The notes under the pieces are model-generated. The model made no database searches. It saw only the letters and a program-made list of their open reading frames with translations, and was not told where the DNA came from. Positions 21,510-33,219 of a DNA stretch of 64,000 bases are shown here, in pieces. Origin of the DNA: Flectonema sp. DT1601 (taxonomy: Eukaryota > Euglenozoa > Diplonemea > Diplonemida > Diplonemidae). Every line of letters begins with the position of its first letter. Within the stretch, counting starts at the first letter, position 1. The stretch spans positions 1,556,501 to 1,620,500 of the forward strand of contig OZ025781.1 in assembly GCA_964019425.1 (NCBI GenBank), given 5' to 3'. The position numbers and the translations under genes were made by a program.

Positions 21510-24342
21510 ATGGAAGGAAAGGTTTTATTGTTTTTGCAGTGTTTTCTTTTCTTATTTGTCGTCGGTTCTCTGATATATTATCTCATTTTTTTTTTTTTTT
21601 CTTTTAAAAGCACACCCTCACATGCTATCAGTGGTAGCAGCAGTGTCGGTGTTGGCCCTACACGAGAATGTTGTCGTAGATTTATGCGGAACATGGGCCG
21701 TTCACAATAGCAACAAGTCAATTAACACACACGCAGAAGTACCTGGTCAGATTCACACCGATTTACTATCAGCTGGGGTCATCGAAGACCCGTACTACGG
21801 ATTCAACGATGTCAACTACAGGTGGATTGGTTTAGATGATTGGACATACTCAAGAACCTTTACCATTCCTGAAGACTTAAAACTTGATGGATACTCGCTT
21901 GTAGCTGAAGGGTTAGACACAGCAGCAGTGATAACAATTAACAATCACACAGTTTTAGTAGCTAATAACATGTTTCGAACTTGGGAAGTTATAATCCCAG
22001 CTTCAATTCTGAATAACGGAAGTAAATTAAATACTATTAAAGTTGATTTTCAAAGTGCAGTCACGTATGCTCTCAATCAAAATAACTCTTACCCTCATTC
22101 AACACCTCCTGATGGTATCCCACCCGCATGCCGACCTGAACACTGGCATGGAGAGTGTCACGTTAATTTTATTAGAAAAGAGCAGTGTTCATTTTCTTGG
22201 GATTGGGGACCATCTTTTCCAACTCAAGGAATTTACATGCCGATTAGAATTATAGATCAAAATAGTAACAGCGTCAGACACAGTGTTAAAAGTATTAAGG
22301 TTCATGCAATCCCGCAATGTGATAACGCAACTCACGACAACGAAGACTGGAACCTCACTATTGATATTGAAGTCAGGAAGAGAAGTGGTAGCACCTTAAA
22401 CCAAATCGATCTCACTGCAGAACTACTTAGTCACCAAGACGAGTCTCTCATTTATTCGAATTCAGAGTTATTTACAGTGCTACGTGATCAAGACAGAGAG
22501 CATAGCCGCACATACAGAACAACAATCACATGTTTGGGTGTTAAGCGATGGTGGCCTAACGGACATGGATTGCCAAACCTCTACAGGTTAAAAATTGGAA
22601 ATAAAGAAATTAGAATCGGCTTTAGAACATCCAGACTGGTGCAAGATCCGATTCCTGGACAGGCTGGAGCGACATTCTATTTTGAGATAAACGGAAAACC
22701 GATATTCATGAAGGGTGCTAATTGGATCCCGTCAGATAGCTTTGAATCAAGAATAGACAGAAATCACTTAGAAGGATTATTTAACTCATATTCCGCAGCA
22801 AATTTCAATACTCTACGAGTATGGGGAGGAGGCGTCTACATGAAACAATCATTCTACGATCTCGCCGATGAACACGGATTTATGATATGGCAAGAATTCA
22901 TGTTCGCATGTTCCTTATATCCAACAAACGATGCCTACTTATCTAATGTGAAAGAAGAAGTAATTGATCAAGTGAACAGATTACAATACCATACTTCAAT
23001 TATTGGTTGGTCGGGTAATAATGAAAACGAAGCAGCAGTTGTGTATGGTTGGTATGGAAATACTTTTAATAATTTTTATATTGATGATTATAGAAAGTTA
23101 TATTTTTCAACTATATTAGACACCGTCAAACTAATTGACCCGAGTAGACCAACGGTCGCAAGCAGTCCGTCAAACGGAGATGAAACAGCTGAGAATCCTG
23201 TTCAGTATGGAGTATGGTATAACTTTACTAACGGTGATATTCACAACTATAACTACGATTCTGATTGTTGGGATATTTCAACTTATCCGACGCCCAGGTT
23301 CAGTTCCGAGTATGGAATTCAATCGTTCTCTTCATTTGAGCTTCTCGCAACAGTTGCTCCTCCTTCAGAATTACATTATGACTCTAACTGGATGAAGCAT
23401 CGACAACATCTTCACCTGGTTGATCACTTAGGTGGTGGTAACAACGCAATGAAAATCCAAGCTGAAAAACACTTCAACTGGCCTTCTAATTATTCTAATC
23501 AACTTCTTATGACTCAAATTCAACAAGCAGTTTGTATTAAACACCAAACAGAAGTATACCTTAGAGGTCGTGATCCAACCAAATCATACACCATGGGTGC
23601 TTTATATTGGCAAGCAAATGATATATGGCCGACTGTATCATGGACGTCTATTGAGTATGGAGGAAGATGGAAAATGCTTCATTACTTTGTGAAGAATATC
23701 TTCACGAATGTATTGGTGTCAATGTGGACTCAAAAAGTATCGAATATAAAGAGATATGGTATTTCACTAATATCAGATGAAGTACATAGTGGTACTGAGA
23801 GAATAGATATTCAATATAATTTATGGTCGTTAGACTCTCACAAATCGATATCTACATGGCATCAACATCGCGTTCATCTGCCTAGTAATAGCGCTCGGGA
23901 AGTAGCTGCTGGGAATTTATCGGAAATTCTTGATCGAGGTAATGGAAAATGCGATAATGCAGCGAACTGTTTTATTATATACGAAGCTACTGACCACTCT
24001 ACTGGTGTCGTTTTGAGTCAAAATTGGAACTTGTTAGGATCCCCTAAAGACGCAACTAATTTTAAAGACCCAGCATTAGTCATAACAGGTGTTGACTTAC
24101 TTTCCAACAACAAAGTACGAATTCATCTTCGTGGGGTATTCCCTGCTCTCTTTACGTGGCTTCATAATGTTGTTGGAGATGAGGGGGAACAACCTGCGGT
24201 TGGATATTTTTCAAATAATGGATTTATATATGTACCGAGTCATGAAGAGCATGTATTACACTTCATTCCTGATAAGCGTCATGAGTTTGATTTTGATTTA
24301 TTTAGGAGAACTCTTCGTCTTCGTACTCTACAAACTCTGTAG
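21510..24342 (+). CDS. MANBA: Beta-mannosidase, GH2 family, secreted or lysosomal
   Basis: This GH2 enzyme removes terminal beta-linked mannose from N-glycan remnants. It shows the jelly-roll N-domain ([20 protein letters not shown]), the signature [15 protein letters not shown], and the barrel motif [12 protein letters not shown]. The acid/base Glu is in [11 protein letters not shown] and the nucleophile Glu in [10 protein letters not shown]; several N-glycosylation sequons are visible. The start is uncertain. ATG 21622 gives 906 residues with a weak leader. I prefer exon 1 at 21510-21564, spliced to 21611, giving 928 residues with a proper hydrophobic signal peptide ([19 protein letters not shown]). 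That ATG sits 24 nt after a T/C tract with AG. The 46-nt intron has a weak donor (GTTCTC). Confidence 0.9.
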
Positions 24343-24768
24343 TGGACGTATCAACAAATTGAATGGAAATGTGAAGTCTTGAGCTATTCGTGTTCTTTTC
24401 AAACACTTGCCAAGAAGTGTTTTCTTATGTTTGAGAAATTGTCTTTTGATTATATTATCTTTTTCAAAAAAAAAAAAAAAAAAAAAAAAACAACGTCCGA
24501 TTAGTTCATATTCCCCAACACTACACAAATCGAATAAATAGTTAACAGCTACTGGTTAAGGGTAAGGCGTGTTTTTGCTATTTATGATTTGTGTTTCTTT
24601 TTACCATCTCTCTTGCTATCCCAACTTTAACGCTTCAACAGTTGTCGAATCAGTATCGTAGTTGGGGAACGGTCCCTGTCTTTGTTACTGAATTGAAATT
24701 TAAAGAACTGAGCATTTTAAAAAAAAAAAAAAAAACAGTACTGCTGGCTGTTTTACGCCAACGCTGTT
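24343..24768. other. Intergenic region, no gene seen
   Basis: AT-rich spacer with a poly-A run at about 24467-24490 and another at 24719-24735. No gene is evident. Confidence 0.55.
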
Positions 24769-25298
24769 ATGTTGTCAAGGTTGTTTACTTTTTGTCTGTT
24801 AAATTTTTAGTTTAATTTTTTTTTTGTTTTTTCAGAACAAATAATAATGATAACGTTGTGTTAAAGATAGCCTTTGAACAGATTACTGCTGCTCTTCAGC
24901 AGATGCAGAAATTAGTTCAAAGCTGCTGCTCATTATCGTTATGTAGTCTATCAGATAGAAATTTGTTTGGAAACAATATTCATGATTTTAGAAGGGAATG
25001 TGCAGCCTTACTGATACAAACAACATACAGAAAGTACAAAGCTGTCTTAGTTGTACGTCAACGACGAAGTGAACAGCTACCCCAAAGAACAGAAGAAAAA
25101 TTTGATATTTGTAGTTCATCTGATGAAGTTGAATTCTTTGAATTCAACTTTAGCATCGATATGAATGCTGGACTTGAAAGTTATAGTAAAGAACAGACTT
25201 CGAAAATACCAAAACCCCCCGCTAAGTGTTTCAAAGGATGTCAATCTCGAAGAACATTCGTATCAACACAACCTACTTTGATATCTGTTGGAGTTTAG
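24769..25298 (+). CDS. Small IQ-motif protein
   Basis: The continuous frame has no ATG near its start. A tiny first exon at 24769-24779 (ATG plus eight bases) spliced to 24836 solves this: MLSRTNNNDNVVLKIAFEQ, 157 residues. The 56-nt intron has donor GTTGTT and a T-rich acceptor. The only recognisable motif is an IQ motif near residues 54-75 (AALLIQTTYRKYKAVLVVRQRR is its core), which binds calmodulin or a myosin-type light chain. An acidic Ser patch follows (SSSDEVEFFEF). Function is unknown beyond likely calmodulin binding. The start model is inferred; an alternative is an exon farther upstream. Confidence 0.65.
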
Positions 25299-25550
25299 AA
25301 TATTAATTATAAATATCTGGATCTGTCAGTTCTCACGGCACTGCTTTTCAGCAGCTGCAGATGGTATGCAGTCAGTCCATTTACTGAATGGTATTCTTTA
25401 TAGGAAAAGTGAGTTTTCCAGTTACACGTATTCTTTACTTCATCAGTAGACTCTTTATATTATTGTCAAAATTTTGCTTTAAAAAAAAAATGTTACGAAA
25501 CCTTTTTCCTTAATACATTTTATTGACCAGAGTTGATTATTATAGCAAAC

Positions 25551-25811
25551 ATGGATATGGCAACATTGAAAAACACGCAACTCGCTAACTGGGCTTATCT
25601 TTCCGACAGTGATGACGACAGTTGTGGATCTGATATAGAAGTCGAGAGGAGGGTCTCGAGAGATATTTCATACAGACATGCCCCTGGAGGAATTTGTTAC
25701 TGTTGTAGCATTGGAGCACCTCACTCTTATGCTCAGCAACCTGTCAAGTTTGTATCTGTACCTATGTTGTCACAGAGTACTCAAGGAGTTTACGTTGCAG
25801 GATCTATCTAA
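25551..25811 (+). CDS. Small protein of unknown function
   Basis: The 86-residue frame begins MDMATLKNTQLANWAYL and includes a run of acidic and Ser residues (SDSDDDSCGSD) and a Cys pair cluster (GGICYCCSIGAPHSY). I do not recognise it. Support for a real gene: ATG 21 nt after a T/C-rich AG at 25530, the same strand and spacing as neighbours, and a non-repetitive composition unlike spurious frames in the gaps. There is no membrane segment or signal peptide. The CxCC could bind metal or be lipidated; this is a guess. Confidence 0.55.
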   Translation: MDMATLKNTQLANWAYLSDSDDDSCGSDIEVERRVSRDISYRHAPGGICYCCSIGAPHSYAQQPVKFVSVPMLSQSTQGVYVAGSI

Positions 25812-27253
25812 ACTGACGTGTAAGTGAACTCATTGATACTCAGAATCGTAATACTGCTTTTCTTAGTGCATTCTTAGTTGAATGTACCCCTGCGTTTGTG
25901 TTCGTAGGTGGATAGTTCGGTTCTGAAACTTATGTTTTTTAAGTCATTAAAGTTGTAGGATAAAAAGATAAAAAGCCATTGTTGAGTTAATATCATCCAC
26001 AAGCAGGAAAAGTCTTTTTTTTTAATAATAAAAAAAAAAAAAAGATTTTTCTAAAATTTCAAAAGAACTTGATTCCTTTTATGTCATGAATCAAATCGTC
26101 GACGTTAGGCCAACGAGAAATGATGAACCGCCGTGAAAAAGGGAAAAAAAAAGAAGGTGCGTCCTTCGCACACTACAAAAAACGTACGGCAAGGAAAAGA
26201 AAAAAAAAACGTTTGACTGAAAAAAAACAACACTTGTTGGATTTATCCCGACTGATGAATATTATAATAATCTGGCTGCACATTGCGATTATAAAAAACT
26301 CGCTTTCTTTGCTGTTCTGATTTTCTTTTACTTTCCCCCTGTAAAAACATTCGTTTTGCTTTGCTTAATAGAACAGGGTAGGAGGGGGTCTTAATGTTAA
26401 CTATTTTTCATTTCTGTTATTCCTTAAGATTTCCTCGTGTTTTCTTTTTTTTAATTTCTTGCAGCGTTTTAGTGCATCTGATTCGTTTTGTTTTTTGTCA
26501 TTGCTGTTCATGTTTTACACTGGAAATGACTAACTCACCTTTTTATAAAAAAATTATTTGGTGTACTGTGAGGGACTGAACCTGGACCTCAATGTAGCGC
26601 AAACTCTGAGGCTTATTACACGGAGATTCCTCGAAGGGATTTTTTATTCCACACAATCTTTTTAATTGTTGTGGTTGTTTTCAACTGCCATAACCGAATT
26701 AGTTAAGAGTGTGCTGTTGATTTATTCTATTGTGTTTTTTTGTCATGAAATTTTCGATCCGTAAATCGCCATAATACTGGCGAAAGGTGATTTTTTTTTT
26801 GTTTCCTCCCAAAAAATTCTGCTGTCCTCGGTAGTTATCTACTATGTCAGCCTTGCTATCGGTTTTGTTTTTTTAAAAAATTATTTTCAGCCGGATCAGA
26901 ACTTTTGTTCCCAGTACTCGCTTATGATAATCGAGGTCTGGAACTTGTGTCTCACGTAATTTTGTGTTCCAATGTATCTTTCGTTTCTTTTTGTTAATTT
27001 TTTTTTTTTTTTTGTAATTTTTTGTTCTTGTCTGCTTGGAACTCTTCTTAGCAAAACTTTTATTATTTATTCATTATGGATTTATCTATCCCACCCTGAC
27101 GTGCTAAGGAAAAATCTCATATATTTTCTAGTGACTTCCCACATTGTACTCGTCAACTCGTTATTGTTCGTATATCTGATATCAGTTTTTTTTTTTTTTT
27201 TTTTTTAAAACCAAACCAATTCTATCTCATAAAAGGGGTACTACAGCAATAAA
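25812..27253. other. Intergenic region, no convincing gene
   Basis: AT-rich spacer with many homopolymers (for example near 26015-26042, 26999-27013 and 27186-27206). Frames at 26120 and 26972 consist mostly of Lys or Phe and are rejected. A weak tRNA-like B-box segment near 26566-26600 on the minus strand is too degenerate to call. Confidence 0.5.
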
Positions 27254-29767
27254 ATGCCTGCCCGTATTATTAAGAAGAAAACAAAAGAACAAAAGAAAGA
27301 TAATGACTGGAGAGATGGTGTGGATTGCTCTGTGAAGGTGTTTCTTAGAGTAAGACCATTTAATAAAAAGGAAGTAGCAGGAATGGAGAATGGTAAAGTT
27401 AAAGACGAAGTTGGAGCAGGCGGAAGTTTATGTGTTGCGAATAAGGCGTTCGAAAGTAAATCAGTAGTAGTTTCAAAAAGTCCGACTAGTTGTACTATAT
27501 TAAAAGAACAAAAAAAAGGAGTTCCAAAGAGTTCGTCAAACGAAGGAATGTTTCATTTTGATAAAGTATTTAATTGTGTTTCTGAAGGAGAGGGAGGATC
27601 ACAAGCAGAAATATTTCAAACAATCGGACCGGAACTTCTCGACGCTGCCCTCTGCGGATACAACATATGTCTCATGGCTTACGGTCAGACATCATCTGGT
27701 AAAACTTATACTATGACTGGTGGTGATCAGTATCACCACCCAACTCGAAAGGGAATAATCCCTCGTTTTCTTGATGGACTATTCTCAAGAATGCAGGCTA
27801 AGGAAGCTACTCATCCAAACATTCACTTTAAGTTAGAAGCTGGTTACATGGAAATCTACTCCGAGCAAGTCAGAGATCTGCTTCGCCCCAGCAACAGGAA
27901 GCGTCTTCAAGTTCGTGAGCATCCACAGCTGGGTCCGTTTGCTGATGGATTGACGATGTCTCCAATTCTGTCACCGTCTGCAATTTCAAAACTTCTCGAA
28001 ACTGGTGACAAATCCCGTCACGTTAGAGCTACGAAGATGAATGATCAATCGAGTCGTTCTCATGCTATCCTCCAATTAGTTCTCACACAATACATCGCAG
28101 AAGAACCTACCGGTGATGATGATGATGATGAACCTCGCACAGCAACAGTTGTCTCTAAAATCAACCTCGTTGACTTAGCAGGGTCTGAACGCCAAAAAGC
28201 ATCCGGCGTTGAAGGAGAAGGTCGAAGAGAAGCAATTCATATTAACACCGCCCTTCACTGTTTAAGGAAAGTCATTGATTCACTAACTGAAGAAAAACGT
28301 TCTCAAGGAGCACTTCGTGCCCTACAAAGAGAAAGTATATTAACCTGGTTGTTGGCTGACTCTTTAGGTGGGAACTCAAAAACTGTTTTGATTGCGACTG
28401 TTTCACCAGCAGCTATAAACACTGCAGAGACGTTATCAACATTGAAGTATGCTTCAGCAGCAAGGGCTATTGAAAACGTCATAAAGGTAAACACTGATGG
28501 TCAAACAGCTGTCATCCAGGCACTTGAAGATGAAATAAAACATCTCGCAGAGCAGCTTCAAGCCCAAAACAACAAAAAACGCCAAGAAGAACTTCGCCTA
28601 AGGCAAGAAGAACAACGTAAACTGGAAGAAGCGCTAGCACTAAATCAAGAACAGCTTGCAAACTGTTCTGAAGAACATCTGAGAGAGCGTAAGAAGTTGC
28701 AGGACAGGTTGATTGAATTGGAAGAACAAAACCAAACTCTTGAGCAGATGATCTATGAAATGGATCAAATTGAAAAAGACTTACAACAACAACTACAAGC
28801 AGCACAAGCTAAACTAAAATCACTACTTGGAGAGCAAAACCGTAACGTAATTCATCACAACCAGCTCTCTGTAGAAATGGCTGAGCTACGTTCTGAGAGC
28901 TCAGGTAAGACACAACAAATCAAACATTTAGAAAGACAATTCTACAGAGACATTGAACTACTTGTTAAGGGTAATCCGAAGTTTGAAAAACTTATCAAAG
29001 CAGCGACAAAACCTGTCAAAGGTTACGGGGGGGGTCCTAAAGACCCTGCTGTGGTAGAACTATACTTTACGAGACTACAGAATGAAGCACTACAATTATC
29101 AATGGAGAGTACTCTAGACACTCTTAATGATGCTTTTAAAGAGAATGCTCGCTTGACATCTATCGTTTCTGGTGCGATGACGCAGATTGCTGATTCTGAA
29201 AATTTACAACTAAACTTTGAAGAACAGAGTGCGACCATCAGAAGGTTGCAGCAGGATTTAGACTTGGCTAACACTAAGGAAGCGAAGTACTTGGGACAGT
29301 TAAAAGATTTATCATTTGAACATTTGTTACTAAAGAAGAAATATATTGATCTTCGTGATAATACGATCCCACATCCTGAACATGTCGATTCATCAGATCA
29401 ATTAATAAGCCAGCCACCATCAGATGGTGGATCTGCTGTTGAGCTACCTGCAGAGTTGAAGCAAGCTTGCGATTTCTTTGGATTCCGAGATCCAATTGCC
29501 TTCTCAAAATGGGTTGTCAAAACCCTTGGAGTCAATGACGGTGAACATGTGACTGGTGATGGACCGGTTCCTGGATCGTTACAAGTAAAGAAAAGTAATC
29601 ATGTATGTTATTTTTGTGAATTCTTTTTTTTTTTTTTTGGAAAAAAAAATCCAAAGACAATATACCTAATTAATAACAAACACAAGGCTCTCCTATCCAA
29701 TGATGGTATCTCTCTTCGTAGTACTATTTACGGTATGAAAAATGGAAATGGAAATGGAAACGAGTAG
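27254..29767 (+). CDS. Kinesin-3-like motor protein
   Basis: An N-terminal motor domain (about 25-415) is followed by a coiled coil (about 420-560). Motor motifs are complete: P-loop GQTSSGKT (144-151), switch I SSRSH (266-270), switch II LVDLAGSE (305-312) and the neck-proximal STLKYASAARAIENVIKVN. The closing pattern with VNTDG then a charged helix is typical of kinesin-3 (KIF1/Unc104). These are plus-end transporters of vesicles or flagellar cargo. I see no FHA or PH domain after the motor, so the subfamily is tentative. A last intron (29603-29686, 84 nt, donor GTATGT) is in-frame and stop-free; removing its Phe-rich read-through gives 809 residues. The acceptor ends 7 nt before the ATG. 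Confidence 0.93.
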   Translation: MPARIIKKKTKEQKKDNDWRDGVDCSVKVFLRVRPFNKKEVAGMENGKVKDEVGAGGSLCVANKAFESKSVVVSKSPTSCTILKEQKKGVPKSSSNEGMFHFDKVFNCVSEGEGGSQAEIFQTIGPELLDAALCGYNICLMAYGQTSSGKTYTMTGGDQYHHPTRKGIIPRFLDGLFSRMQAKEATHPNIHFKLEAGYMEIYSEQVRDLLRPSNRKRLQVREHPQLGPFADGLTMSPILSPSAISKLLETGDKSRHVRATKMNDQSSRSHAILQLVLTQYIAEEPTGDDDDDEPRTATVVSKINLVDLAGSERQKASGVEGEGRREAIHINTALHCLRKVIDSLTEEKRSQGALRALQRESILTWLLADSLGGNSKTVLIATVSPAAINTAETLSTLKYASAARAIENVIKVNTDGQTAVIQALEDEIKHLAEQLQAQNNKKRQEELRLRQEEQRKLEEALALNQEQLANCSEEHLRERKKLQDRLIELEEQNQTLEQMIYEMDQIEKDLQQQLQAAQAKLKSLLGEQNRNVIHHNQLSVEMAELRSESSGKTQQIKHLERQFYRDIELLVKGNPKFEKLIKAATKPVKGYGGGPKDPAVVELYFTRLQNEALQLSMESTLDTLNDAFKENARLTSIVSGAMTQIADSENLQLNFEEQSATIRRLQQDLDLANTKEAKYLGQLKDLSFEHLLLKKKYIDLRDNTIPHPEHVDSSDQLISQPPSDGGSAVELPAELKQACDFFGFRDPIAFSKWVVKTLGVNDGEHVTGDGPVPGSLQVKKSNHVCYFCEFFFFFFGKKNPKTIYLINNKHKALLSNDGISLRSTIYGMKNGNGNGNE

Positions 29768-31557
29768 CCAGACATGGGTCCTCACAGATAGGCACCTCTA
29801 ACTTTCAATTTCTAGCTCACGTGTCCCTCTCTTTGTTACTTTCTCTTAATTATAGAAAGCAATGTGTTGTTACCTACTTTGTGTTTTTAGTTAACAAGGA
29901 ATAACAATAAAATAAATTAAAATTCTCTGAAAATACGGAATTTTTGTGTAATCATCGTCTCACTGGGCAGGTGTTGCTCTTGAGCGCGTTGAATACTGAA
30001 AAGTGATGTGCAAATCAGCGAATTTTTTTTTAATTTATTTTTATTAAACTGTTTTCCCAACTGTACTTATGTTTAATCCGAATCTAATACCTAAACTTAG
30101 TGATGTACTGCTGATGGGCTATTTCTATCTCTTTTTATTCTCAATTTTTGACATTCTGTATACATGTGCAACCAAAAAAAAGAAAATTTTAAACAATAAA
30201 GAATAACAATCCATCTGGTCATAATCATTTTCATATAATTGACCGACATTATTCCTATTTGGCTACGTAATAATCTCAATGCCCGGTAGTAAGGTATTTC
30301 ATCGTTAAAACAGCTTCTATCGCTCCGTTGGCATGTTTTTTTTTTCGGCTGCTTGCGGTGGCGTTGTGTTCTTTTCGTGAAACCTCTACTGAGTTGCTGC
30401 ATTTCTTACCTTAAGTTTTTAAATATTTGAGTCAAAGGAACCACTTATGACTTCTACGGTCACACTCACTAGCCAAACTGTTTTTCTTTATATCTTTGAT
30501 AACACAACTTACTGATGGGTCGAGGCCTCACTAATTTTTCTTTTTAATAAATTTCATTTATTTATTTTATTTGGTTGATAAAAACACTCGCTAATATTAC
30601 TATTTTACTTAAAAAAAAAAAAAACTAAAAGAAAGGTTAGGCAGCTTGAACTGCTGGTTTTTTTTTTTTTTTTGATTTAGTTAAAGGGCTGGTCACTGAT
30701 TAATAAAAAAAAATGAGTAGTCTCACCACTACTCTTAATATTGTTGGATGAAACAAAGTCCTGTTGCATTTTTTTTTAACCTGAAAGTAGTTTGCGTCTG
30801 AGTGTTTTGTACTGCTTCCAGATGTCAGTGGTGATGGTTTCATAGTTGTTATTACTTACTTATTGTGAGTAACTTGTCTGAAGTTTGTTTGTAATATTTT
30901 GATGTGTTGATTCATCCAATCCAAAGTAGACTTGTTGAGTTCTGAAAACATTCTATTTTGGTTGTTTTATATAGCTTGTCATTTTAACCAACTAATTACT
31001 ACATGTTCTCTGTATTGTAGTAAGGTGAACGCTGCGGGTGTGTCGTACTTTAATAATTCACTTCCCTAGCTGCTTCAATTTCTGTCCTTAAATATTCATG
31101 TGCGACTTTATGAAGTTTAAACATACACGGGTACTTGTTTGTTAGAATGATTGCCAATTTCCAGTTCTGAAGCACAGACAAAAATGTATTTGTTTCGCTC
31201 AGAATAGGAATACTTCTGTTCTTATTCAGTTTCTATGTTTTAAGTTTTTTTTTTTTTTTTCAACATATAAGGCAAGGCCCCGTCGTTAGTACAGTCTCAC
31301 AGTTAGACTAATTGTTGTTTTCCCGCGTGCCTTATAACTTTGTTTATGGTCTACTCTTAGGGTAGAGTTGTGAATGTGAATTCTCATATTAGTGACACTC
31401 CTCCTCCTCCTCATATTCACAGAAACTGATGGAGGGAATAGTCTGTTGATGAATTCAAGTGGTGTTGTTTCTTTTTTTGTTGTTGTGACAAAACTATGTA
31501 ACAAAAAAATAATTCTTCTCAGCATCAATCGATACGAATAAACTAAATAAAGAAAAC
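29768..31557. other. Intergenic region, no gene seen
   Basis: About 1.8 kb of AT-rich spacer with poly-A near 30610 and poly-T near 30658 and 31246. Short minus-strand frames at 30097 and 31286 show no recognisable protein and no acceptor context. It ends with an acceptor at 31522. Confidence 0.55.
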
Positions 31558-33003
31558 ATGATACGGTGGTCACTCCGAAGTGCAGTCGGAATCAAGCATT
31601 GCCAAGTTAGAAACTACAGCACAGCAATCCCCCAGGCGAAGGCAGCTCCAGGGTTGGGTACAACTGAACGTAAGAAGGTTGCGATATTCAATAAGAACAT
31701 CAAGGCAATTCACAGAGAAAAATTTGCAACAATCCCAATTGAAGAATGCAAACTACATGAACACGTCGCTAGTATTGTTATGGAGCGAATCTCATACGTT
31801 CAGAGAGAGTTCCCAACAGTAATGGAGTTGGGTAGCTCACGAGGAATCTTAACAAAACAATATTTAAAATCTAACCCTGCAGGACTAGAGAGGTACATTC
31901 AGTGTGATTCTTCACAGACTATGTTAGATGCAAGTTTTGATGAAACATGTAAACACGTTCCTGAAGGGTGCAAACTAGAACAGAGACTTGTTGATGACGA
32001 GGCACAATTTCCAGTAAAAAGGAAATCAGTAGATCTTGTTGTTGCGATGCTTAACCTTCATTGGGTCAATGACATCGAGGCGACACTGAAGGAGATTAGA
32101 CGAGTTTTAAAACAAGATGGTGTTGTTTTCATATCAGTTTTTGGTGGAAAAACACTCTGCGAACTCCAATCATGTTTCACAGTTGCGGAACATGAACGTG
32201 AAGGAGGAGTATCCCCGCATATCAATCCATTTATGACTGGTCCTTCTATGGGTGATCTTTTTACAAATGCTGGTTTTAATTTCCCAACTATCGATCTTGA
32301 TAGATTTACATTCTACTGGGAAACAGCATTTCACTTAATGGAATACTTACAACTTATTGGTGAGAATAACTGTCTATTAGGAAGACGACACTACACTTCT
32401 AGAGACACAATGGTTGCTATGGCTGCTATTTATGACTACTTGTGGAGGGAGGAACAAGGCATTCCATCAACATTTGAGATAATACACGGAGTTGGTTGGT
32501 CTCCTCACCCAAGTCACGCTCAGCCAAGTATGAGAGGTTCTGGTGGACTACTGAGCTTAAAAGACATAGCTGAAGGTCTTGGTGAGGAGATATATGACGA
32601 ACAAGCAGCAGATTCACCTGATCCTGAGCAAGCTTCAAGTGAGACTCGTAGAGAGAAACTTCGGGAAGTATTATCAAAGAAGGGTGTTGACACCTCTCGT
32701 CTTGGGGAACTTCAGGATCTAATGGAAAAAAGATTATCCGGAGATGAATCAAAAAATACGACTGACGCTATAATTGGAATACGTAGAAAGATTCAAGGGA
32801 TCTCATCGACTAACGAAGAGAATGCTGAATACTTAAGAAGTAACCTCCCAACACAAGACAATACTAAACCTAGAGTCACCATCACTCAAAGTACTCATGG
32901 TGCTACCGTAATTGAAAGACTTGAAAAAACCATAGCGGATAATGATAAAGAGACTAGCAAAAAACTATTTGGTAAGGATTGGATTGATAAAAAACGTAAG
33001 TAA
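31558..33003 (+). CDS. NDUFAF5: NDUFAF5, mitochondrial complex I assembly methyltransferase-like hydroxylase
   Basis: NDUFAF5 hydroxylates an Arg of the NDUFS7 subunit during early complex I assembly in the matrix. The N-terminus is a clear mitochondrial presequence with an R-Y cleavage context (CQVRNYSTA). The Rossmann methyltransferase-type core has motif I at MELGSSRG (89-96), then LNLHWVNDIEATL (His168 region), VFGGKTLCEL and EREGGVSPHINPF, all close to animal NDUFAF5. The conserved core ends near residue 335 (HPSHAQPSMRGSGG). About 140 extra residues follow, charged and helical, ending KDWIDKKRK; I do not know this extension in animal homologues. The first Gly-rich loop has Ser where many have Cys-Gly. 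Its presence implies an electron-transport complex I. Confidence 0.93.
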   Translation: MIRWSLRSAVGIKHCQVRNYSTAIPQAKAAPGLGTTERKKVAIFNKNIKAIHREKFATIPIEECKLHEHVASIVMERISYVQREFPTVMELGSSRGILTKQYLKSNPAGLERYIQCDSSQTMLDASFDETCKHVPEGCKLEQRLVDDEAQFPVKRKSVDLVVAMLNLHWVNDIEATLKEIRRVLKQDGVVFISVFGGKTLCELQSCFTVAEHEREGGVSPHINPFMTGPSMGDLFTNAGFNFPTIDLDRFTFYWETAFHLMEYLQLIGENNCLLGRRHYTSRDTMVAMAAIYDYLWREEQGIPSTFEIIHGVGWSPHPSHAQPSMRGSGGLLSLKDIAEGLGEEIYDEQAADSPDPEQASSETRREKLREVLSKKGVDTSRLGELQDLMEKRLSGDESKNTTDAIIGIRRKIQGISSTNEENAEYLRSNLPTQDNTKPRVTITQSTHGATVIERLEKTIADNDKETSKKLFGKDWIDKKRK

Positions 33004-33219
33004 ATAATATTTCATATGCCCATCGCGACTAACCTCAATGTTCGATTCGTATTTTTCATTTTCTCTAGTTGCCTCTTCCTACGAAAAAGTGTTAATGTAA
33101 TTCAACAGATTAACAACAGAGATTGTACTGAAGTTAATCAAATTCTTACAGAGTAGTTCATTAAACTATTTTTTAATCTTTCTGTAGGTGTACCGCAACA
33201 CAACACAACAATAACAACC

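Noticed and set aside
26566-26640. tRNA-like sequence on the minus strand
   Set aside because: A B-box-like ggttcagtcc is present, but the A box and stems do not form; too weak to report as a gene.
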